From an uncultured Bacillota bacterium (lineage in GTDB: Bacteria; Bacillota; Dehalobacteriia; UBA7702): a stretch of 64,000 nt of DNA. This document shows, piece after piece, positions 34,805-44,922 of this stretch. The notes below the pieces were generated by a model. It saw only the letters and a program-made list of their open reading frames with translations. It did not search any database and was not told the DNA's origin. The DNA lies in NCBI GenBank assembly GCA_934702375.1, contig CAKUYE010000005.1:1-64000 (forward strand). Direction: 5' to 3'. The stretch's first letter is position 1. Every line of letters begins with the position of its first letter. Both the position numbers and the translations under genes were made by a program.

Positions 34805-37234
34805 ATGAATGTATCTTATCAGTGGTTAAAATCCCTTGTTGATATTGATTGGAGCCCCGAAGAGCTTGGGGAACGAATGACTTCTGTCGGTCTCAGTGTA
34901 GAGGGAATTGAATATTTTAATAAAGGCATTAAAAATGTCGTTGTGGCACAAATTAAATCGGTGGAAAACCACCCGGATCCCAAACACACCAAGTGGCACG
35001 TTTGCAAAGTGGATGCCGGAAAAGGTGAGGAGCTTACCATTGTCTGTGGTGCTCCCAATGTTCGTGTAGGGATCAAGGTTCCTCTGGCTTTGGTCGGTGC
35101 AGATCTCCCCGGAGGCTTCCATATTGATGCTGCGGATAAATCCGGCGTGATTTCCGAAGGGATGCTTTGTTCCACTACCGAATTGCAGATTCCGGAAGGT
35201 CTTGCCACAGCAGAAAGCGATGATGGCATTTTCATCCTTCCCGATGAACTTACCGTTGGGGAAGACATTGTTACCGCTCTTGATTTGGACGATGCAATTT
35301 TAGAATTTGAATTGACCCCCAATCGTGCCGACTGTCTTTCGGTGATCAATGTTGCCCGGGAGGTTGCGGCGATCAGCGGCAAGCCTTTGGTGTTGCCCGA
35401 AGTAAAGCTGCCGAAAGCCGAAAAGCGTATCGAAGATATGGCGAAGGTGGAAGTTCTCGATAAAGATCTTTGCCCTCGTTATACTGCTAAATTGGTAGAA
35501 AATGTAACCTTTGGGCCTTCTCCGTTGTGGATGCGTCATCGTTTGGCGGCTGCCGGTATTCGCTCCATCAGCAATGTGGTTGATATCTCTAACTATGTTA
35601 TGTTGGAAATGAATCAACCCTCTCATACTTTTGACTACGATACCATTGCCGGGCATCAGATCATTGTGCGCCGGGCAAAGGAAGGCGAAAAAATTATCAC
35701 TTTAGACGATCAGGAACGGGATCTCAATACGGATATGCTCCTGATCTGCGACGGTGAAAAGGCCGTTGGGATTGCCGGTGTGATGGGTGGTCAGAATACG
35801 GAAATCACTTCCGAAACGAAGAATATTTTGATCGAGTGTGCTTATTTCTACCCGAAATCCATTCGTCTTACCTCTCGTAAACTCGGTTTGGCTTCGGAAG
35901 CTGCTTCCCGCTTTGAAAAAGGGATCGATATTGAAGCCGCCGAACGTGCTTCGGAGCGTATTTGCCAGCTTCTTTGCGAGTTGGCCGGTGGCACCTTGGT
36001 GGATGGTACTTTGGATTCTTTTGACGGTGAATTTAAGGAAGCTGAAGTGGATTTGATTTTTGACCATGCCAGAGAAACCATTGGCGTAGATGTCGCCGAT
36101 GATGCTATGGTAGCGATGATGGATAGTCTGGCATTTGCTCATGCTCCCATTGATGGCGGTATTCGTGTTACCGTACCTCATTATCGTGTGGATATTGAAC
36201 GGGAAGTTGATTTGATCGAAGAAGTTGCCCGTCTCAATGGCTACGATAAAATTCCGGCAACACTTCCTGTGGGACAAATGACCGAAGGGAAGAGAACCAA
36301 AAAACAAAAGGTTGTAGATGATGTGAAAAATGCCATGATTTCCATGGGATTTGATGAAATCATCACTTACAGCTTCATGAATAAAAAACACTACGATAAT
36401 TTGCTTTTGCCCGAAGATGATCTGCGTGTAAACAGCGTAAAGATTATGAATCCTTTCAGCGATGAGCAGGGTGTAGTTCGTACGATGGTATTGCCTGCTT
36501 TGATTCAGACTGCGGCCAGAAATATCAGCCGTCGCAATTTAAACCTTTCTCTCTTTGAAGTGGCCAGCGGTTATTACCCTGAAGAAGGTCAGCAGCTGCC
36601 CAGGGAAAAAGCAATGCTTACGGCATTGGTCAGCGGTGAATTCGCAAAGGGCTGGAACGGTGAAAAGGTAGAAAAGGATTTCTACTACACGAAAGGCGTA
36701 GTGGAACAGCTTCTGAAAGTGCTGCGTATTGACGGCCTTACGGTATCTACTGCACACATTGAACCTTTCCTGCATCCCGGCAGAGGCTGCGATCTCCTTA
36801 TTGACGGCAAAACTGTCGGTTATCTCGGGGAGCTTCATCCTGTTGTTGCTGCTAATTATGATCTGACCCAAAAAGCCATTGTTTTTGAGTTGGATATGGA
36901 TGTGATTACGGAATTGGCAGGGAAAGAAATCGTTTACGAAGCCATCTCCAAATTCCCTGCAATCACCATCGACTTGGCTTTTGTTGCCGATAAAGGTTTG
37001 GCAGCCGGTGATATTGAAGGTGTGATTGCCGCGGCCGGCGGTGAATTCCTGAAAAATATTGAGCTTTTTGATATTTATGAAGGCGATCGCATTGAAGCCG
37101 GGAAGAAGAGCTTGGCTTACAATCTGGTGTTTCGCGCGAAAGAACGCACCTTAAAGGCGGAGGAAGTCGCCGCGGTAGTAGAAAACATCAAAAAAGAGCT
37201 TAACGAAAAATTCGGTATTGTTTTGCGGTCATAA
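34805..37234 (+). CDS. pheT: Phenylalanine-tRNA ligase beta subunit
   Basis: An 809-residue subunit of normal length. Order of domains: tRNA-binding OB-fold (~40-150, VVVAQIKSVENHPDPKHTKWHVCKVD), B3/4 editing domain (~210-385, MWMRHRLAAAGIRSISNVVDISNYVMLE-like), B5 DNA-binding-like domain (~400-470), and the C-terminal FDX-ACB anticodon-binding domain (~715-809, KFPAITIDLAFVAD). It pairs with PheS as a heterotetramer. Confidence 0.96.
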   Translation: MNVSYQWLKSLVDIDWSPEELGERMTSVGLSVEGIEYFNKGIKNVVVAQIKSVENHPDPKHTKWHVCKVDAGKGEELTIVCGAPNVRVGIKVPLALVGADLPGGFHIDAADKSGVISEGMLCSTTELQIPEGLATAESDDGIFILPDELTVGEDIVTALDLDDAILEFELTPNRADCLSVINVAREVAAISGKPLVLPEVKLPKAEKRIEDMAKVEVLDKDLCPRYTAKLVENVTFGPSPLWMRHRLAAAGIRSISNVVDISNYVMLEMNQPSHTFDYDTIAGHQIIVRRAKEGEKIITLDDQERDLNTDMLLICDGEKAVGIAGVMGGQNTEITSETKNILIECAYFYPKSIRLTSRKLGLASEAASRFEKGIDIEAAERASERICQLLCELAGGTLVDGTLDSFDGEFKEAEVDLIFDHARETIGVDVADDAMVAMMDSLAFAHAPIDGGIRVTVPHYRVDIEREVDLIEEVARLNGYDKIPATLPVGQMTEGKRTKKQKVVDDVKNAMISMGFDEIITYSFMNKKHYDNLLLPEDDLRVNSVKIMNPFSDEQGVVRTMVLPALIQTAARNISRRNLNLSLFEVASGYYPEEGQQLPREKAMLTALVSGEFAKGWNGEKVEKDFYYTKGVVEQLLKVLRIDGLTVSTAHIEPFLHPGRGCDLLIDGKTVGYLGELHPVVAANYDLTQKAIVFELDMDVITELAGKEIVYEAISKFPAITIDLAFVADKGLAAGDIEGVIAAAGGEFLKNIELFDIYEGDRIEAGKKSLAYNLVFRAKERTLKAEEVAAVVENIKKELNEKFGIVLRS

Positions 37235-37253
37235 GCAACGGAAAGGAATTGCT

Positions 37254-37508
37254 ATGTCGGATCAGAGAAAAATCGCTGTAACCGTTGGTGGTCAGAGTTT
37301 TTATTTGAAAACAGATCATGATGATGCCTATCTCCTTGATCTTGCGGATACCATTGATAAACGTATCGCGAAGATGCGGGAGGAAAATCCTTCCTTGACG
37401 GTGGCAAAATCCGCAGTGCTGATCTCTATGGAGTTGCTGGATGAGTACCGCAAATTACAGGAAGATTATGAAACCTTCCGCAAGGAAATAGAGTCGTTAA
37501 AGTTTTAG
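37254..37508 (+). CDS. zapA: Cell-division protein ZapA
   Basis: An 84-residue FtsZ-binding protein that promotes Z-ring bundling. The N-terminal domain (KIAVTVGGQSFYLKTDHDDAYLLDLADTIDKRI in part) and the long C-terminal coiled coil are typical. The ATG at 37254 follows GAAAGGA; it lies 19 bp after pheT, its usual neighbour in Firmicutes. Confidence 0.9.
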   Translation: MSDQRKIAVTVGGQSFYLKTDHDDAYLLDLADTIDKRIAKMREENPSLTVAKSAVLISMELLDEYRKLQEDYETFRKEIESLKF

Positions 37509-37526
37509 CGAAAGAGTTTTTAACTT

Positions 37527-37558
37527 AAGGAAGTGCCGTTATTTTTCGGTGCTTCCTT
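37527..37558 (+). terminator. Possible terminator after zapA
   Basis: AAGGAAGtgCCG pairs with CGGtgCTTCCTT around a T-rich loop. No T-run follows, so termination would be weak. Confidence 0.45.
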
Positions 37559-37618
37559 GAGATATATTTAGCAATTATAGAAATTATAAAAAGCAAAAAT
37601 CATTGGAGAATAAATTTG

Positions 37619-40105
37619 ATGAAAACGGAATTGCTGCTCCCCGCAGGGAAGCCGGAATCATTGCGGGCTGCCGTGGCCAACGGTGCCGATGCAGTTTATC
37701 TCGGCGGAAATATGTATGGTGCAAGAGCCAACGCCGGTAATTTTGATGAAAGCGAAATGCGCTCCGCAGTAAAGTTGTGTAAAAAACATCATGTAGGGCT
37801 TTATGTTACGATGAATACGCTTGTTTCGGATTCGGAAATGGCGGAAGCTCTTGATTATGCAAAATTTTTGTATGATATCGGTATTGATGGGCTGATCGTT
37901 CAGGATATCGGTTTGGCAGGGGCAATTAAAACGCTCCTGCCTGCTTTGCGCTTGCATGGCAGTACTCAAATGACCATCCACAATGTGCGTGGTGCGAAAT
38001 GGGCAAGAGATTTTGGGTTTAAGCGGGTAATTTTGAGTCGGGAATTGACGTTGAAAGAGATCCAAATGATCCACGATGCCGTACCGGAGCTGGAGTTGGA
38101 AGTTTTTTGCCATGGCGCCCTTTGTATCTGCTACTCCGGTCAGTGTCTGATGAGCAGTCTTATCGGCGGCCGAAGCGGCAATCGCGGTCAGTGTGCTCAG
38201 CCCTGCCGCTTGCCTTACGATCTTGTCGATGGCTTTCAACATTACAAAACGAAAAAACCGACCCATCTTTTAAGCCCGAGAGATCTTAATACACTGGATG
38301 AGCTGAAAGCTTTGATGGATGCCGGTGTATGCTCGCTGAAAATTGAGGGACGTATGCGCCGACCGGAATATGTTGCAACGGTGGGGCGCGTTTATCGTCG
38401 TGCTCTTGATCGCATCCATGACGGACACGCTACGGTGGATGCCTTTGATCAAAATATTGTGGAACAGGTATTTAATCGTAAGTTTACCTCCGGATATTTG
38501 CACGGTAACCCCGGCTTGGAGCTGATGAGCCATGATAAACCGAACAACCGCGGCCTCTTTTTAGGAAGAGTGACAAAAATCGATGATAAGATCGTGACAT
38601 TGTCTCTTGATAATGATCTTAGCGTAAATGACGGTATTGAAATCTGGGTGAAGGTTGGCGGACGTCTTGGTGCGACAATTACCGATTTGCGAGTCAATAA
38701 AAAAAATGTGGAAACAGCACATAAAGGGGAAACCTGTGAGATTATGCTTCCCGGTCGGATTCGTATCGGGGACCGCGTTTTCAAGACTTATGATAGTAAG
38801 CTGATGCGGTCGGCAATGAACAGCTTTGAGGATTTGGATCCGGATATTCCCATTGATTTTACCCTTTTTGCCAAGGTTGGGGAAAACCTGGTGGTTACCG
38901 CAGCGGATGATTTTGGTCACGAAACCAAGGTCATCTCGCCCTTTGTTGTGGAAGAAGCGAAAAATCGGCCAACGGACTATGATCTGATCAAAAAGCAATT
39001 TTCCCGTTTGGGAGGCAGCGGCTATGAATTCCGCAGCCTTACATTGTCCATTGACGGCAATATCATGATCCCTGCCAGCATTTTAAATCAGGTGCGGCGT
39101 GATATTGTGATGGATTTCGATCGTAAAATCTTTGGTGTTTATCCGGATATAAAAAATTATCATTTTCAGGAAATAAAAAAAGAGACTCTTTCCATTAGCG
39201 ATGAGCGCAAAAAGAACAATAAGCCTTTGCTTAGCGTTAAGGTAAGTGATTTTTATCAGTTGCGTTCGGCATTGGAAGGCGGGGCGGACAGAGTTTATTT
39301 TGCACCTCATTTCGGTTTTGCTTTCCCCGATGAAAAAACATGGCAAGAGCTGGCCCATTATGCAGAGAAGCATGAAGGCAAGCTTTACTATGCTTTACCC
39401 CAGGTGACCCAGGATGAAAAAAATAAAAAACTGTATCCGCAAATCGAAGCGGCTTTGAATCATGGCTTCCGTGATTTCCTGGTGGGGCAGGCTGCGGATT
39501 TGAATTTAAAAAAGGAATTTCCTGAAATTCAGAATATTGCTGCGGATTTTTCTGCCAACGTTTTCAATCGTTACACTGCTGCAGATCTGATCACCGCCGG
39601 TTTTTCTTCTGTTACTGCATCTTTGGAAATGACGAAAGAACAGCTGGAACGATTTGCAAAAGGGATTGGTAACCGGGAAGTGATCGTTCACGGGGCGATG
39701 CATATGATGGTAAGCCGCCATTGCGTGATCGGCGCCGTGGAAGGAAAGGATAAAAATCATGTTCCTTGCGGCTTCCATTGCCGTGGTTGTCGCCATGCTC
39801 TTGTTGACCGTATGGGAATGCAATTTCCTGTGATGGGAGATCTTTACCATAACTGCCATATATTTAATTGCCGTGAGCTTTGTCTCCTTGATGAAGTTCC
39901 TGCATTAAAGGGATTTTCCGCCTGGCGGATCGAAGGACAGTTTTATGATATCGGCTCTCTCCGGGAGATTGTTGCCCTTTACAAAACAGTTCGAGATCAG
40001 GCTTTATCCGGAATGGAATTTCAAAAGGAATTACTTTTGGAGGAATTGGCAAAATACCCGAATAGCGGTTTTACAAAGGGCCATTTCCACCGTGGAGTAA
40101 AATAA
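37619..40105 (+). CDS. U32-family peptidase/RNA-hydroxylation-type protein
   Basis: An 828-residue U32 protein. The N-terminal TIM-barrel-like U32 domain has LLLPAGKPESLRAAVANGADAVYLGG and the family signature around ELEVFCHGALCICYSGQCLMSS, then NRGQCAQPCRLPY. A DUF3656-type collagenase-related middle and a second U32-like repeat (HGAMHMMVSRHCVIG, CRGCRHAL) follow. Members include proteases and the iron-sulfur proteins RlhA and TrhP, which hydroxylate rRNA or tRNA; the paired Cys groups fit the latter. The ATG at 37619 has GGAG 10 bases upstream. It overlaps mutS2 by one base. Confidence 0.87.
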   Translation: MKTELLLPAGKPESLRAAVANGADAVYLGGNMYGARANAGNFDESEMRSAVKLCKKHHVGLYVTMNTLVSDSEMAEALDYAKFLYDIGIDGLIVQDIGLAGAIKTLLPALRLHGSTQMTIHNVRGAKWARDFGFKRVILSRELTLKEIQMIHDAVPELELEVFCHGALCICYSGQCLMSSLIGGRSGNRGQCAQPCRLPYDLVDGFQHYKTKKPTHLLSPRDLNTLDELKALMDAGVCSLKIEGRMRRPEYVATVGRVYRRALDRIHDGHATVDAFDQNIVEQVFNRKFTSGYLHGNPGLELMSHDKPNNRGLFLGRVTKIDDKIVTLSLDNDLSVNDGIEIWVKVGGRLGATITDLRVNKKNVETAHKGETCEIMLPGRIRIGDRVFKTYDSKLMRSAMNSFEDLDPDIPIDFTLFAKVGENLVVTAADDFGHETKVISPFVVEEAKNRPTDYDLIKKQFSRLGGSGYEFRSLTLSIDGNIMIPASILNQVRRDIVMDFDRKIFGVYPDIKNYHFQEIKKETLSISDERKKNNKPLLSVKVSDFYQLRSALEGGADRVYFAPHFGFAFPDEKTWQELAHYAEKHEGKLYYALPQVTQDEKNKKLYPQIEAALNHGFRDFLVGQAADLNLKKEFPEIQNIAADFSANVFNRYTAADLITAGFSSVTASLEMTKEQLERFAKGIGNREVIVHGAMHMMVSRHCVIGAVEGKDKNHVPCGFHCRGCRHALVDRMGMQFPVMGDLYHNCHIFNCRELCLLDEVPALKGFSAWRIEGQFYDIGSLREIVALYKTVRDQALSGMEFQKELLLEELAKYPNSGFTKGHFHRGVK

Positions 40106-42456
40106 TGAATGAAAAGACACTAAAAAAATTAGAATATGATAAGATCATCGGCTTTTTAAAAAATGAATGTTCTTCTCCTTTGGGTGAGGAAAAAGCGGAT
40201 AAATTGCTCCCCCATCGGGATATGGTTATCGTTGAGGGGTGGCAGAAGGAAACCACCGAAGCACGGAATATTTTGATTTATTTGCCGAATTTTGGTTTCA
40301 GCGATGTCAAGGATATTCGAAACTCCGTTGCTTTGGCGAAGAAAAACGGTATTTTGGATGGTAGTCACCTTCGGGATATTATGATAACATCCCGCGCCGG
40401 GCGACGCTTAAAAATGACCTTGAGCCAAACCAAGGAAGACTATCCGATTGTGAAGGGTTTGGCTTCTCGCATTGTTTTTATCAATTCCCTGGAAACCGCC
40501 ATTGAAGAGGCCATTGGAGAAGACGGTGAAGTTCTGGACAGTGCCTCGGTAGAATTGGCTGATATCCGACGAAAGATTCGGCGTACCAATGATCGCATTC
40601 GAGAAAAGCTTGATAATATCTTAAGAAACTCCAATCAAAATCAATATTTACAGGAAAATATTATCACGATCCGTAACGACCGATACGTTGTTCCGGTAAA
40701 ACAGGAATATCGCAACCAGGTTCCCGGTTTGGTTCATGATCAAAGCGCCAGTGGTGCAACACTTTTTATTGAGCCTATGTCGGTATTGGATCTGAATAAT
40801 GACCTTAGAAAATTACGCAGTGAAGAAGAGACGGAAGTTCACCGTATTCTTACCCGGCTTTCCGGTTTGGTAAGTGCTAATGCCGGTGAGCTGCAGGCAA
40901 ATGTAGAGATCCTTGGCGATTTGGATTTTATTTTTGCCAAGGGAAAACTGAGCCTGCATATGAATGCCTTTGAACCGCTCCTGAATGATCGCGGTGAGAT
41001 CCATTTGAAAAAAGCGCGTCATCCGCTTTTGGGAGATCGGGCCGTACCAATTGATCTGGAAATGAGCGAGGAGCTTAAAGGGATTATTGTGACGGGGCCA
41101 AATACCGGCGGGAAAACCGTTTCTCTGAAAATTGCCGGTCTTTTTGTATTGATGGCCCAGGCCGGTTTGCATCTGCCTACGGCCGACCGCAGTAGTGTAG
41201 GTGTTTTTCGCGGCGTTTATGCCGATATCGGTGATGAGCAGAGTATTGAACAGTCACTCAGTACCTTTTCATCCCACATGGTCAATATTGTAGATATTTT
41301 GGCAAAGGCCGGCCGGAATAACCTTGTTCTATTGGACGAGCTGGGCGCCGGTACCGATCCGGTGGAAGGGGCCGCTTTGGCAATGGCAATCATCGATACG
41401 CTTTTAGCCAAAGGTACAAAAGTTATCGTCACGACCCATTACAGCGAATTAAAAGCCTATGCTTATAACCATGGTCATTTAGCCAATGCAAGTGTTGAAT
41501 TTGATGTTGATACGTTACGTCCTACCTACCGTTTATTGATGGGGGTACCCGGCCGCAGTAATGCTTTTGATATTGCATTGAGCCTTGGGGTTGATAAAAA
41601 TGTGGTATTAAAGGCCGATGAATATATGAGCAAGGAAGCTAAGGAAGTCAATGATTTCCTTGCGAATTTGGAAGAAGGCCGTGCGCAAACAGAAAAAGCC
41701 AAAGCAGAAGCCCAGGAATTAAAGGCCCGGTTGGAACAGGTTGAACGGGACATGGCGGCTAGAGAAGAAGCCTTGAAAAATAAAGAAGCCACTTTGATTC
41801 GTAAGGCAGAGGAACGTGCGGACCGCTTGGTGCGAGAAAAACGTCGTGAAGCAGAGGAAGCCTTAAAAGAAATCAAAGAAATGCTTAGCGAAGTTTCCGC
41901 CAAAGACCGAGAACGGGTCATGAGCAAGGTGAAGGCCAAGAAGAAAAAGATTGATAATTTATCAACCCCCGTAGAAGAAGTTGTTTACGGTGGTGAAAAA
42001 CTCAAAAAGGTGGAAAAAGGGGATGAAGTTTATATCCCCCGCCTGAATAAAAATGCCGTTGTTCTCGATGTTGTAGGGAAAAATGAGGTACTGATCCAAG
42101 CCGGGATCATGAAAGTTACCATGAAGCTTTCGGAATTGCGAGTGGCAAAACCGATGAAGGATGAACGCTCCAATACCTACCAAAGCCATATGAAGGCGGC
42201 AAAAGCCAGGACTGTTAAAAATGAAGTCAGCTTAAGAGGTATGACTGCCGATGAGGCCGAGGAAGAACTTTCAAAATTCCTGGATGATGCCTGCCTTGCC
42301 AATCTTACGGAAGTAAAGATTATTCATGGCCTTGGCACCGGTGTTCTGAAAAAAATGGTGCATGACTACCTGAAAAAAGATCATCGTGTTGCAGAGCAGC
42401 GATTGGGCGGCTACAGCGAAGGCGGTGCCGGTGTGACCATTGCCACTTTAAAGTAA
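40105..42456 (+). CDS. mutS2: Endonuclease MutS2
   Basis: A 783-residue MutS2. The core domain is followed by an ATPase with Walker A GPNTGGKTVSLK and Walker B LVLLDELGAGTDPVEGAALA, a long charged coiled coil (~515-610), a KOW-like part, and a C-terminal Smr nuclease domain (SLRGMTADEAEEELSKFLDD, KIIHGLGTGVLKKMV). Unlike MutS it lacks the mismatch-recognition domain; homologues suppress recombination or split collided ribosomes. It starts within the previous stop (TAATG). Confidence 0.95.
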   Translation: MNEKTLKKLEYDKIIGFLKNECSSPLGEEKADKLLPHRDMVIVEGWQKETTEARNILIYLPNFGFSDVKDIRNSVALAKKNGILDGSHLRDIMITSRAGRRLKMTLSQTKEDYPIVKGLASRIVFINSLETAIEEAIGEDGEVLDSASVELADIRRKIRRTNDRIREKLDNILRNSNQNQYLQENIITIRNDRYVVPVKQEYRNQVPGLVHDQSASGATLFIEPMSVLDLNNDLRKLRSEEETEVHRILTRLSGLVSANAGELQANVEILGDLDFIFAKGKLSLHMNAFEPLLNDRGEIHLKKARHPLLGDRAVPIDLEMSEELKGIIVTGPNTGGKTVSLKIAGLFVLMAQAGLHLPTADRSSVGVFRGVYADIGDEQSIEQSLSTFSSHMVNIVDILAKAGRNNLVLLDELGAGTDPVEGAALAMAIIDTLLAKGTKVIVTTHYSELKAYAYNHGHLANASVEFDVDTLRPTYRLLMGVPGRSNAFDIALSLGVDKNVVLKADEYMSKEAKEVNDFLANLEEGRAQTEKAKAEAQELKARLEQVERDMAAREEALKNKEATLIRKAEERADRLVREKRREAEEALKEIKEMLSEVSAKDRERVMSKVKAKKKKIDNLSTPVEEVVYGGEKLKKVEKGDEVYIPRLNKNAVVLDVVGKNEVLIQAGIMKVTMKLSELRVAKPMKDERSNTYQSHMKAAKARTVKNEVSLRGMTADEAEEELSKFLDDACLANLTEVKIIHGLGTGVLKKMVHDYLKKDHRVAEQRLGGYSEGGAGVTIATLK

Positions 42457-42472
42457 ACAGAATTGAGAGAAG

Positions 42473-42507
42473 ATGCTCCGAGGTTTTCCCGGAGCATTTG
42501 TTTCTTT
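42473..42507 (+). terminator. Terminator after mutS2
   Basis: ATGCTCCG (42473-42480) pairs with CGGAGCAT (42490-42497) around a T-rich loop, followed by TTGTTTCTTT. Confidence 0.75.
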
Positions 42508-42592
42508 GAAAAGCTGTTTCTCCTGTGATTGGGTTAATATCTTTATTTTTTGCATAAGCTAGAAAGAGTTTTATTTCTGATAAAGGAGTATC

Positions 42593-43075
42593 ATGAAAAC
42601 ATGTGCAATGATTGCGGGAAACGCAGATAAAAAGGATATGATTTCCAATCTTTTTTTTGATCAGCTGGATATTCTGTATTGGGATTACGGTGTTCATCGT
42701 TTGATTTCGGGAGTTCATCGCGGTATGGAGCTGGAATCTTTAAGCTGTCTTGTTGCTAAAAAGCATCGTTATCCGAAATTGGAGATCGAGGGGGTTTTTA
42801 CCCATGAAGAAGAGGCCAGTTCCTGGTTGGAAGAAGAAAGGGAAACACTGTATCGAATTATTTCTCAATGCAGCAGGGAAGTGATTTTACGGCCGGTATA
42901 CGGCAGTGAAATGCGCTTTCAGCGCAATATTATGATGATGGATCTTGCCGATGTGATACTTCTTTTGGGGCGGGATCGGGAAACGGAGTTTTGGGCTGCC
43001 AAAATGAAAAAACCGATGATCAGGCTTGATATGAAAAACCGGAAATTGATCCCGGAGATCCGGCTGTATCGATGA
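42593..43075 (+). CDS. SLOG-fold (DUF1273/YpsA-like) protein
   Basis: A 160-residue Rossmann-type protein. CAMIAGNADKKDMI at the start, VHRLISGVHRGMELESLSCLVAKKH (the G-x-x-x-GMD/E nucleotide-binding turn), PVYGSEMRFQRNIMMMDLADVILLL near the end fit the SLOG superfamily, YpsA/DUF1273 branch, predicted to bind a nucleotide or related ligand. No function is established. Start has AAAGGAG 5 bases upstream. It follows a terminator, so it is probably its own unit with the next small gene. Confidence 0.65.
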   Translation: MKTCAMIAGNADKKDMISNLFFDQLDILYWDYGVHRLISGVHRGMELESLSCLVAKKHRYPKLEIEGVFTHEEEASSWLEEERETLYRIISQCSREVILRPVYGSEMRFQRNIMMMDLADVILLLGRDRETEFWAAKMKKPMIRLDMKNRKLIPEIRLYR

Positions 43076-43104
43076 AACGATCGAGATAAAGGCAGGTCGA
43101 TATC

Positions 43105-43296
43105 ATGAATACAAATTGTTATGACCCTACCTTTTTATGGTGTGTGACGTTGTTTACCGCGTCCTTTGCCCAGGGGATGTCCAGTGATGAGATTAATTTT
43201 TGGGCCGCTGTTTTTTCTGTGGTCGGTGACCAGTTAGCATTGCTTTCTTTGCAGGCTGCAACGTCTTCCGATGCCGGCGGAGAGACTGTGGTATGA
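43105..43296 (+). CDS. Small conserved-type protein (DUF6774-like)
   Basis: A 63-residue protein whose centre, FAQGMSSDEINFWAAVFSVVGDQLALL, resembles small clostridial proteins of the DUF6774 type (a helix-turn-helix pair with LS-x-E-E-L and F-x-x-L-GDxL). The N-terminal Cys and the position 29 bp after the SLOG gene, with AAAGGCAGG upstream, support expression. Its function is not known. Confidence 0.55.
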   Translation: MNTNCYDPTFLWCVTLFTASFAQGMSSDEINFWAAVFSVVGDQLALLSLQAATSSDAGGETVV

Positions 43297-43402
43297 TAGA
43301 AAATCTGTTTGGTGCAAAGAAGAGATAATAAGAATGATATAGTTTTTTTCCGGTTCTTATGGTATAATGTAAATTGATATATTAGCAGAAAGGGGGATCT
43401 CA

Positions 43403-44914
43403 ATGGGCAATCGATTTCAAGAAGATCTTTTGAATAAGAATGTTTTTGCCGTGTCTTTGGAAATTGTTGCCGGACGAGGCAGCTATGAACGTGCCCAGGA
43501 AAAAGCGGTGGAAATCGCAGGTTGGGCAGGGAAAGATAAACGGATTGCCGCTGTCTCCATTACGGATTCCCCCGGTGGACGTCCCGGAATTGACCCGGCA
43601 ATGATGGCTCTGGAAATCAAAAAATCCGGTGTTGAGCCTATTGTACATTATACGTTAAAGGATAAAAATCGCCTTCATATCGAAAGTGAGCTTTACGGCT
43701 ATGAACGTGCCGGCATTGAAAATCTGATCATTATGACCGGAGATTTCCCTAAAAAAGGCTATTTCAGTGGTAACGGAAAGCCTGTATTTGATATTGATCC
43801 CGTGCATACATTGGAGCTGATCCGCAGCATGAATCAGGGGCTTCATATTCGGGAAGGGAAAACATTGCAGTCATCCCATTTTTTTGCAGGCTGTGTGATT
43901 ACGCCCTTTAAGAATGTGGAAGCTGAAATCATTACGGAATATATCAAACTGCAAAAAAAGCTGGATGCTGGCGCTGCATTTATCATGTCTCAGGTCGGCT
44001 ACGATATGCGAAAATTTCATGAGCTGCGGCAGCTGACGCGAGAACTGGCACCGGAAGTGCCTCTTATTGGCAATATTTTTGTTATTGATAAGAAATTGGC
44101 ACAGATGATCCATCTGCATCGCTTTACCGGTTGCACCATACCGGAAAAGCTGTATCACCAGATTATGGCAGAGGATGAGTCTCGAGCGGAAAAAGAACAT
44201 AGCCTGATTCGCGGGGCAAAGATGTTTGCCATTATGAAGGGGTTGGGTTACGATGGCGCTCATATCGGCGGAGAAAGCCTGACTGCAGAAGATATTGATT
44301 TTATTTTGACAAAGGGAACCGAGCTTTCTTTGGATTGGCAGGCATTACTGCCGGAATTTGAAGGCTTTGATGACGGTGCTTTCTACTATTATCATCGCGA
44401 TCCGAAAAATGGTTTGAATACGGCGGAAAAGAACGACCTTTCTTTGCTGCCGGTAGAAGAAAAGCGAACATTGAATTATCGTATGCTGTGTTTTTTGCAT
44501 TCTCATATTTACGAAAAACACGGTATTTTATCAAAAGCTGCTTCTGCATTCGGCCGCAGGTCGGCCAAGGGAGGTTTCTCTCGCGGAGTAGAGCGCGGGC
44601 TGCGCAGCGCTTTGCTTCAATGCCGGGACTGCGGCGATTGTGCAATTGCTTTTACTGATATGATCTGTCCGATGACGCATTGCCCAAAACAACAGCGTAA
44701 CGGCCCCTGCGGCGGCAGCCGCAACGGCTATTGCGAACTTTATCCGAATAAGAGGCATTGTATCTATGTGACGGCTTACAACCGTCTGAAGCTGAAAGGC
44801 CGGACTGACCTTTTGCGTACGGTTGTTGCTCCACCCAATTGCAGCCTGTATGGGACTTCGGAGCTGAACAACTTTTTTACGAAAAAAGATACCTATGGAA
44901 AAATGAAAGGATAA
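43403..44914 (+). CDS. metF: Methylenetetrahydrofolate reductase with fused MetV-like C-terminal domain
   Basis: A 503-residue protein. Residues ~1-290 are the FAD-dependent methylenetetrahydrofolate reductase barrel (SITDSPGGRPGIDPAMMALE, PIVHYTLKDKNRLHIESEL, NLIIMTGDFP). The C-terminal ~110 residues hold many cysteines (CRDCGDCAIA, CPMTHCPKQ, GPCGGSRNGYCE) as in the MTHFR C-terminal/MetV domain that is a separate subunit in acetogens. The fusion would reduce methylene-THF to methyl-THF for methionine synthesis or one-carbon metabolism with an iron-sulfur or zinc centre. AAAGGGGG precedes the ATG. The Lrp gene follows after 8 bp. Confidence 0.88.
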   Translation: MGNRFQEDLLNKNVFAVSLEIVAGRGSYERAQEKAVEIAGWAGKDKRIAAVSITDSPGGRPGIDPAMMALEIKKSGVEPIVHYTLKDKNRLHIESELYGYERAGIENLIIMTGDFPKKGYFSGNGKPVFDIDPVHTLELIRSMNQGLHIREGKTLQSSHFFAGCVITPFKNVEAEIITEYIKLQKKLDAGAAFIMSQVGYDMRKFHELRQLTRELAPEVPLIGNIFVIDKKLAQMIHLHRFTGCTIPEKLYHQIMAEDESRAEKEHSLIRGAKMFAIMKGLGYDGAHIGGESLTAEDIDFILTKGTELSLDWQALLPEFEGFDDGAFYYYHRDPKNGLNTAEKNDLSLLPVEEKRTLNYRMLCFLHSHIYEKHGILSKAASAFGRRSAKGGFSRGVERGLRSALLQCRDCGDCAIAFTDMICPMTHCPKQQRNGPCGGSRNGYCELYPNKRHCIYVTAYNRLKLKGRTDLLRTVVAPPNCSLYGTSELNNFFTKKDTYGKMKG

Positions 44915-44922
44915 AAATCACC

